Source: Euperipatoides rowelli
Lineage: Eukaryota > Onychophora > Udeonychophora > Euonychophora > Peripatopsidae
Direction: 5' to 3' (one strand)
DNA length: 12,049 nucleotides
Assembly (NCBI GenBank): GCA_003024985.2
Contig: PXIH01S0031716.1
The notes under the pieces were generated by a model. The model was not told where the DNA came from. It worked only from the letters and a program-made list of their open reading frames with translations, and did no database searches. A program made the position numbers and the translations under genes. Positions within the stretch are counted from its first letter, which is position 1, and each line of letters starts with the position of its first letter. This document shows, piece after piece, positions 7,689 to 12,049 of the stretch.

Positions 7689-7696
7689 TTCTAAAC
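7689..7696. repeat. hAT target-site duplication, left copy (TTCTAAAC)
   Basis: This 8-bp word is exactly repeated at 8012-8019, directly outside the other end of the element. Confidence 0.93.
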
Positions 7697-8011
7697 CAGT
7701 GGCTCCCAACCTTTATACATGTGAGGACCACTTTTCCAACTACATATAAGTTGCGGACCACCAGGCACCAGCACACACACACAAATATATGATTATTTAT
7801 GACCTTTTTTTTGTTTGTTTTGGGTAGAAGCACCAGCCTGTATGTAATATCACAATACTATAATCAATTGTTTTAGAAAGAATTGCCAATATTCAATTTC
7901 ACAAGTTATTGATTAGTTGCCAAACTAAAAATGTATAATTTTTTTTTAAATTGATAAAACAGCCAGGGACCACCTGATAATGCTCCAGGGACCACAGGTT
8001 GGGAACCACTG
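7697..8011. mobile_element. Complete non-autonomous hAT transposon (MITE), 315 bp, with 8-bp target duplication
   Basis: The ends are inverted repeats: CAGTGGCTCCCAACCT at 7697-7712 matches the reverse complement of 7996-8011 (CAGTGGTTCCCAACCT) at 15 of 16 bases. Identical 8-bp direct repeats TTCTAAAC flank it at 7689-7696 and 8012-8019, and they fit the hAT duplication pattern nTnnnnAn. The word GGACCAC recurs four times just inside the ends (two per side), a likely set of subterminal transposase-binding repeats. A short (CA)n run lies at 7772-7783. There is no transposase ORF, so movement would need an autonomous relative elsewhere. The perfect target duplication suggests a fairly young insertion into the RTCA intron. 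CAGTGGTTCCCAACC-type ends are typical of Charlie-like hAT families in animals. Confidence 0.95.
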
Positions 8012-8019
8012 TTCTAAAC
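8012..8019. repeat. hAT target-site duplication, right copy (TTCTAAAC)
   Basis: This is an exact match to 7689-7696, with no intervening base between it and the transposon end. Confidence 0.93.
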
Positions 8020-8210
8020 CAAGTTTTAAAATTTTGATTACCTGGCTAATTGTGAAGCTACTAAATGTTGTACATATACAGTAATATATAAAAATGAAGA
8101 AATACTGAACAAAAATAACCTTTTAAACATTTTTTCAGTTTGATAAAAGTATTAATCTGTTTAACAAAACAAAAGCTGTAAAATAGGAAGTTTAAAACTA
8201 TATCAGCAAA

Positions 8211-8640
8211 TTATGGTCCGTAAATAGGTACTGTACATAGTTTATTGCTAATTTTTTTACTGTCCGATCTCCAGTTAAGTCTTATCTGCAAGTAAAGATC
8301 TTCACAACGTATAACATAAGAAGGAAGACTGCATGATAGACAGGGCCCCCACATCCTAATCGGGACCCCAGGACTGGAAATCCAGGTGGGGCCCTTAAAT
8401 ATTTTTGATAAGCTTTTTTTTGTTATGGAGCCCCTTGTTCGTGAAGATTTGATAATCTTTTTTTTTGGTTGTATGGACGTTTTGTTGCCCTTTGCTGGGC
8501 CTGAGAACCCTTGTCCAGGTTTACACTCCCCATTCTCATCATTCCTGGTCATAACTTTGTAGTTTCTTATGGAGTTTGTTTATACACTGGGCCAGGGCAC
8601 TCAGCCCCAACCAACCCCCTCCCCTTTTTCATGGGAGCCT
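8211..8640. other. GC-richer intronic block with GGGCCC inverted repeat, unassigned
   Basis: This block is clearly richer in G and C than the rest of the intron. AGGGCCCCCAC at 8342-8352 pairs with GTGGGGCCCT at 8386-8395 (one bulged base), enclosing GGGACCCCAGG and a CTGGAAATCCAGG dyad. Further GGGCC words occur to about 8600. A 113-codon minus-strand frame (8552-8211) is open across it, but its predicted protein has low-complexity Lys/Ser-rich and Gly/Pro/Cys-rich parts with no motif I recognise. Most likely it is a fragment of a mobile element; a nested gene is not supported. Confidence 0.45.
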
Positions 8641-8941
8641 TGATAGATACAGTATACAAATAATTGAGAAAACTATTTGATTTGTTTTATCACCTAGATT
8701 TATATAGGAGGGGGTTATGGTAATCAATTTATTTAGAATTATTATAATACTGCACTGTCGAATAATTCACAATATAACCCTTTCCTAGAGTACCGGTATG
8801 TAAAGTATATTGTACTGCATGTATACAGAATACTGCAAGATTACAGTGGATATGCTACAGCACATTCTTTTTCCAGTTTTGGAAATGAAGGATCCCAAAA
8901 TAAAATAGTGCATGAGTGTCCCTTGGAAGACATTTTTTAAA

Positions 8942-9090
8942 AAACTCTAAGCACTCGGAAAACGCTCTGAATCCAGAGAAGTAAAATTTGTAACAAATCG
9001 GAGCAGGTTCTGTTGCAGATTTTAATAAACTCCCAAGCACTATCGGAGTATGCTCTGACTACTCCAAGTAAAAACATTGGGATTCAGAGG
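8942..9090. repeat. Overlapping direct and inverted repeats, unassigned element remnant
   Basis: Two related segments 85 bp apart begin AAACTCTAAGCACT (8942) and AAACTCCCAAGCACT (9027), continue with TCGGA and GCTCTGA, and end in AAGTAAAA. Between them, AAAATTTGTAACA (about 8983) pairs with TGTTGCAGATTTT (about 9011) at 11 of 13 bases, and CTCTGAATCC (about 8966) is the exact reverse complement of GGATTCAGAG near 9080. The nested arrangement suggests a decayed palindromic element. No ORF looks real; the 61-codon minus frame here is a chance product. Confidence 0.55.
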
Positions 9091-9410
9091 AGTAACCACA
9101 ATGCATCATAACACAATAAAAATCAAAAATGGAGGAAAATAAACTTTATTGATGTTTACATGTGCCAAATATGAGTTAATTGCACTTCACTTGCAAGCGC
9201 AGAAAATCCACTCATCTTTTAACAAACGTTCAAGTTGAGGCCTGAAAAAGTACCATTAGGACCATGATTTTGGAGGGACCCAAACATCAGAGACCCAGTG
9301 GAATCACTGATACTATATAGCCTACTCAATATTGTGTGTGTGTGATTATATAGACATAGTAAATATTCTGTAAATATACTGTATATACTAGAAAAAGTAA
9401 AATATCATAC

Positions 9411-9696
9411 ATTGTTATTATTATGTATTATTACATTATTCCTTTTATTATTTTATTTGTTGCATGTTTCACTATAGCTAGTTTTTTTTTTTTAACTTAT
9501 AGTAGGGGGGGGGGGGTTGAATTACTGGAAATCTGCATACACAGTATATCAAACATATTTTTCTATTAAGAAGCAATATATGTGCTGATTTCAAGGAATC
9601 CCCTCCCTCCTATAAATTAAGAGATAGCTGTAGCTATAATAAAACTTGCAACAAATAAAAGGAATAATCTAATAAGAAGTAATAATAATAATAGTT
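9411..9696. mobile_element. Foldback/MITE-like long inverted repeat, ~286 bp, arms ~120 bp
   Basis: The left arm from 9411 and the reverse complement of the right arm from 9696 align nearly end to end with a few gaps. Both have TTATTATTAT-rich starts, then an identical ATTATTCCTTTTATT, then TGTTGCA followed by a GTTT block, TATAGCTA, TTAA with CTTATAG or TTTATAG, a G-rich tract and GAAATCTGCA / GAAATCAGCA. The 12-nt G-run at 9505-9516 faces the C-rich CCCCTCCCTCC near 9600. Only about 40 bp (roughly 9540-9577) remain unpaired at the centre. It is transcribed inside the RTCA intron and would form a long double-stranded hairpin. No clear target duplication was found. The family is unknown. Confidence 0.8.
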
Positions 9697-9705
9697 GAAA
9701 ATGGC

Positions 9706-9722
9706 AAAAAAAAAAAAAAAAA
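9706..9722. repeat. 17-nt poly(A) run
   Basis: An uninterrupted A-run follows directly after the foldback element and a short (TAA)n stretch at about 9680-9692. It could be the tail of a retroposed copy or simple slippage; no SINE body is recognised next to it. Confidence 0.6.
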
Positions 9723-10491
9723 CCCAGCAAGCACTTTTTTTAAAGTTATCAATTTCATTTAAAAAACAATTCTAACGGGGAACAAAAGATAATGTTAGAC
9801 AATATTGACTTTCACTGTAAAACACACAGATCAGGACAACACAGACAGTGGTATCACATCCGTTGTAAAAAGAACTATTAAAAGCTATTTGAAATCAGTT
9901 GTATTCCTGTAAGTTTCTTATTCAGCGTTAGTTGATGTTTAGAAATTAGTTAATAATTATTATAATAATGAACAGTATGATAATATTTTGTATCATATCA
10001 GGAATGCATAAAATTGACTTCATAGTTTAGCAGAAATAAGAATTTTATATGAGAATTTAATCAACTCTACTACTTTAACTTTAAAATAAAATATATTTCC
10101 TAACAATTAGTCAATATTTATTTCTATCATGTTTTTTACATAAATTTTATGAATTATTATTTTTTATTTATAAAATGTTTATTTTGTATTAAACACAATA
10201 GAAAACAATGGTTACAGCGAGAGATTTAAAAATAAATACTTTTTGATGCAATTTGAATGACAATTGAAACACTAAAATATTAATTTACATGGCCAACCTT
10301 GCTGTAGAAAATAAAGATATAGGCCTAGTAGATAACAAGTTCAAAATAATAGTATTTTTTTTTTATCTGTTTGGAATGTCACTAAAAAAAAGTGTCACAT
10401 AGAGAATGTTAAATATATTACAAAAAATACTAAATCTATTTCCTTTTTAAAAATTTCATTTGCCAGTATGACTCTTTATAAGTTTGTTCAC

Positions 10492-10586
10492 CTGATCTTG
10501 TAAATATTCATCGACACAACCTCCAGCTTTGATATTCCTTGCTAACATTTCTGCAGCAGAACGGCCAATTTTTTCTGCTGATTCGC
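10492..10586 (-). CDS. RTCA: RNA 3'-terminal phosphate cyclase RTCA, third-last coding exon
   Basis: The minus-strand exon is 95 nt long. The acceptor TTCTTTTGCAG ends at 10587 and the donor CAG|GTGAAC follows 10492. It opens with two bases (GC) of a split codon, probably a glycine, followed by 31 codons. The peptide ESAEKIGRSAAEML then GGCVDEYLQDQ aligns to human GVNADKVGIEAAEML...GGTVDEYLQDQ. This conserved helix-rich segment of the cyclase domain precedes the active-site histidine exon. The end DQ joins LIIF of the next exon in frame. The upstream exons encoding the N-terminal family signature (RGxxPxGGG type) and the insert domain are not in the window, so about the first 70 percent of the protein is missing here. 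Confidence 0.93.
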
Positions 10587-10708
10587 CTGCAAAAGAAATT
10601 CATGATATACATTTAGAAGTGCTGCCTAATTTTATAAAAATTTTCTGCCTAGTGCATTTATTAAATTTCTATTCATTTTATAAATCTAAACTAAAAAATT
10701 CAGTAAAT

Positions 10709-10738
10709 AATTAATTTCTCTTTAAAGAAAAATTAATT
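10709..10738. repeat. 30-bp near-perfect AT palindrome
   Basis: The sequence from AATTAATTTCTC to GAAAAATTAATT is self-complementary at 28 of 30 positions around a central TTTAAA. It lies about 120 nt from the acceptor of the third-last coding exon, on the intron side. It could extrude as a cruciform; no factor site is recognised. Confidence 0.7.
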
Positions 10739-11273
10739 AAATTTAAAACTATTTTCTCAAGCTACATAGCAATATTTACTGTTACGTCATCAGAAGATTC
10801 AAGAACTACTTCACACAAAAATCTCTTGGTAAGCTGGCTACATCAGGCATCCTTCACACAATGTATTAATACCATATTAGTATCCAGATAACACATCAAA
10901 ATAAATACAAGAAAAAATTAAAGGATAATGTTGAAATCCAATTCCTAGCCTCGTATCTACGTTATTAACTTGAAATAGTGCTTTGGTTATAGACAAAATT
11001 AGAGACATGTAAGCTTCACATTTGCGGAGAGTAGCCTACATGTCGTTAATTTAACATTAAAGCATGACACATCAGTGTGATGTTATTAACCGTATTTCAG
11101 AATTAATATTATAACTGATTGATTATACTAACAGTAACTTATAAACAAGCTTGTTATATTATGATATCTCACTGTCTATTGTAAGAAATTCTGTCAATAC
11201 TTACCCTACCCACCCTCCCACTTAAAAAAAATTCCAATAAACATAATTAAATTAGTTAGTTACTGAGAATTTT

Positions 11274-11349
11274 AATGTTGCTGTTTTTCAAAAATATTTC
11301 TCCACATATTCTCAAACTAATTCTCTTAATAATTACAATGTTGCTGTTT
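11274..11349. repeat. Degenerate tandem duplication, ~63-bp period
   Basis: AATGTTGCTGTTT occurs at 11274-11286 and again at 11337-11349, with weaker similarity in the preceding ~25 bases (AAATTAGTTAG... and AAACTAATTCT...). This looks like an old local duplication. Confidence 0.45.
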
Positions 11350-11685
11350 CTAAAAAAAAAGAAAAAAAATGTAATTCAGAAATACATACAATGGTAGCAC
11401 TATTTTTATTTGTAGCCACAAAATTCCCCATTGGGAATAAGTAAAAATTCGCTGTGTTCTTTTATTAGTCTAAAGATTTAAATCTGACAATAAAATTATA
11501 ATATCCATTTCATTATTTGCTAAGAAACTAATGAATTAGATTTTAGATAATCAAATAATTAATTAAAAAAAAAAAAAGAAACATATGGATCAAAAACAAA
11601 TAGATTACCGTAATTTATTTTTAAAAACTGGAAACAATTTTTCTTTTTTTTTAGCTAAAATTATTCAGCTATATGATTGTGCCAT

Positions 11686-11899
11686 CTTTAAGCATGGGCC
11701 CAGGGCCCTCAATAAAAATTGTTTCCTGAACTTCTCCAATTAAAAAAATATTTATATAGTTAATAAAACAAATTGTAAATTTTTTAAATAAATTCTTCTG
11801 TCTATTTAATATTGAATATACAGGTATAGAGTAATATAATCATTATAACATACGTTTATAAGATTTTGTTGAGGGGTCCTAGGCCCATATATGCTAAAG
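11686..11899. mobile_element. Inverted-repeat element with GGGCCC-rich ends, ~214 bp
   Basis: The left end CTTTAAGCATGGGCCC (then AGGGCCCTCAA, to 11712) matches the reverse complement of the right end (CTTTAGCATATATGGGCC, then TAGGACCCCTCAA; 11869-11899) with a 4-base ATAT insertion and a few substitutions. The arms are about 27-31 bp, and the interior is A/T-rich without an ORF. No target duplication could be fixed by eye. GC-rich ends on an AT-rich body are typical of several DNA-transposon MITE families, but I do not recognise this one. It resembles the GGGCCC block at 8342-8395 only in composition. Confidence 0.6.
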
Positions 11900-12049
11900 A
11901 AAGCACTGTATTTGATTGTCAAACAACTTAAAAAATACATTTCCTGTTTATACCTATGTCATATACTAGATGTTGTAGCTTCGTTGGACTGTGCATAATC
12001 CTCCTCATAGAGCTTCCCTCCCCCCCAATTTGCTCTATTCTATCATGAG

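Larger units (their letters stand above)
7495..10491 (-). other. Large RTCA intron (~3.0 kb), loaded with mobile-element remnants
   Basis: The donor CAG|GTGAAC is at 10491-10486 and the acceptor TTTTTAG ends at 7495. It contains a complete hAT element (7697-8011), a GC-richer block (about 8211-8640), a mixed direct/inverted repeat (8942-9090), a foldback element (9411-9696) and a 17-nt A-run (9706-9722). Apart from these, 9723-10491 shows only AT-rich sequence with a small dyad TATGATA/TATCATA near 9980. No snoRNA or nested gene is recognised. Confidence 0.85.
10587..12049 (-). other. Partial RTCA intron, no exon recognised
   Basis: No sequence here matches the expected upstream RTCA exon (family segment around the AGSSLGKR block before the split glycine), so the intron runs past the right edge and is at least 1.46 kb. 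It contains a palindrome at 10709-10738, a degenerate 63-bp duplication (11274 and 11337), and an inverted-repeat element at 11686-11899. The last 60 bases include a C-run (TCCCTCCCCCCC) and are otherwise uninformative. Confidence 0.7.

Noticed and set aside
8211-8552. 113-codon minus-strand open frame, the longest in the window
   Set aside because: It has no recognisable domain, mixed low-complexity composition, lies over a GC-rich inverted repeat inside an RTCA intron on the same strand, and shows no sign of being spliced into RTCA.
8855-9040. 61-codon minus-strand open frame
   Set aside because: It overlaps the mixed direct/inverted repeat at 8942-9090 and shows no family resemblance.
10529-10714. 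61-codon plus-strand open frame
   Set aside because: It is an antisense shadow of the RTCA exon at 10492-10586 that runs on into intron.
11960-12049. Possible upstream RTCA exon at the right edge (minus-strand frame with a Gly-rich start)
   Set aside because: The translation does not match the expected RTCA segment before the split glycine, and no acceptor/donor pair fits.
1-12049. Search for tRNA, rRNA, CRISPR, bacterial-type operons or viral integrations
   Set aside because: No tRNA T-loop/A-box pairs, rRNA blocks, regularly spaced identical repeats, Shine-Dalgarno-linked gene runs or viral gene motifs were seen.

Overview
This is an AT-rich eukaryotic nuclear window, clearly from an animal. 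Its one recognisable host gene is an intron-containing minus-strand gene for the RNA 3'-terminal phosphate cyclase RTCA. Only the last three coding exons lie inside the window (right to left: 10492-10586, 7390-7494, 7131-7217). They are joined by canonical GT/AG junctions that keep the frame, and the predicted protein matches the animal RTCA C-terminus, including the histidine that is adenylylated in this family. I also infer a spliced 3' UTR: a GTAAGT donor 14 nt after the stop, a strong pyrimidine-tract acceptor at 6474, and an AATAAA at 6342-6337. The 5' exons and promoter lie beyond the right end of the window.

The left half (1-6300) is downstream intergenic DNA made of transposon debris and repeats. 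It starts with the 3' end of a plus-strand CR1/L2-like LINE reverse transcriptase ORF (1-160). It then holds a ~140-bp tandem repeat with G-tracts (869-1290), a 22-bp near-perfect hairpin (1900-1947), a ~627-bp inverted-repeat element (3878-4504), a CpG-dense cluster of short repeats (5574-5690) and a degenerate telomere-like stretch near 5930. No long open reading frame here looks like a real gene.

The right half is RTCA intron sequence. The ~3.0-kb intron 7495-10491 carries a complete 315-bp non-autonomous hAT element with an exact 8-bp target duplication (7697-8011), a GC-richer block, a mixed direct/inverted repeat (8942-9090) and a ~286-bp foldback element with ~120-bp arms (9411-9696). 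The partial intron 10587-12049 holds a 214-bp element with GGGCCC-rich inverted ends (11686-11899).

The species cannot be fixed from this sequence. CR1/L2-like LINEs, hAT elements with CAGTGG termini, TAGGCCTA/TAGCCTA words and many ATACAGTAT words suggest a marine invertebrate, perhaps an invertebrate deuterostome such as an echinoderm, but this is an impression only. I found no tRNA, rRNA, CRISPR, operon or prokaryotic feature, and nothing that I would call a new biological system. The items most worth a second look are the spliced RTCA 3' UTR, the hairpin-forming elements inside its introns, and the unassigned inverted-repeat families.
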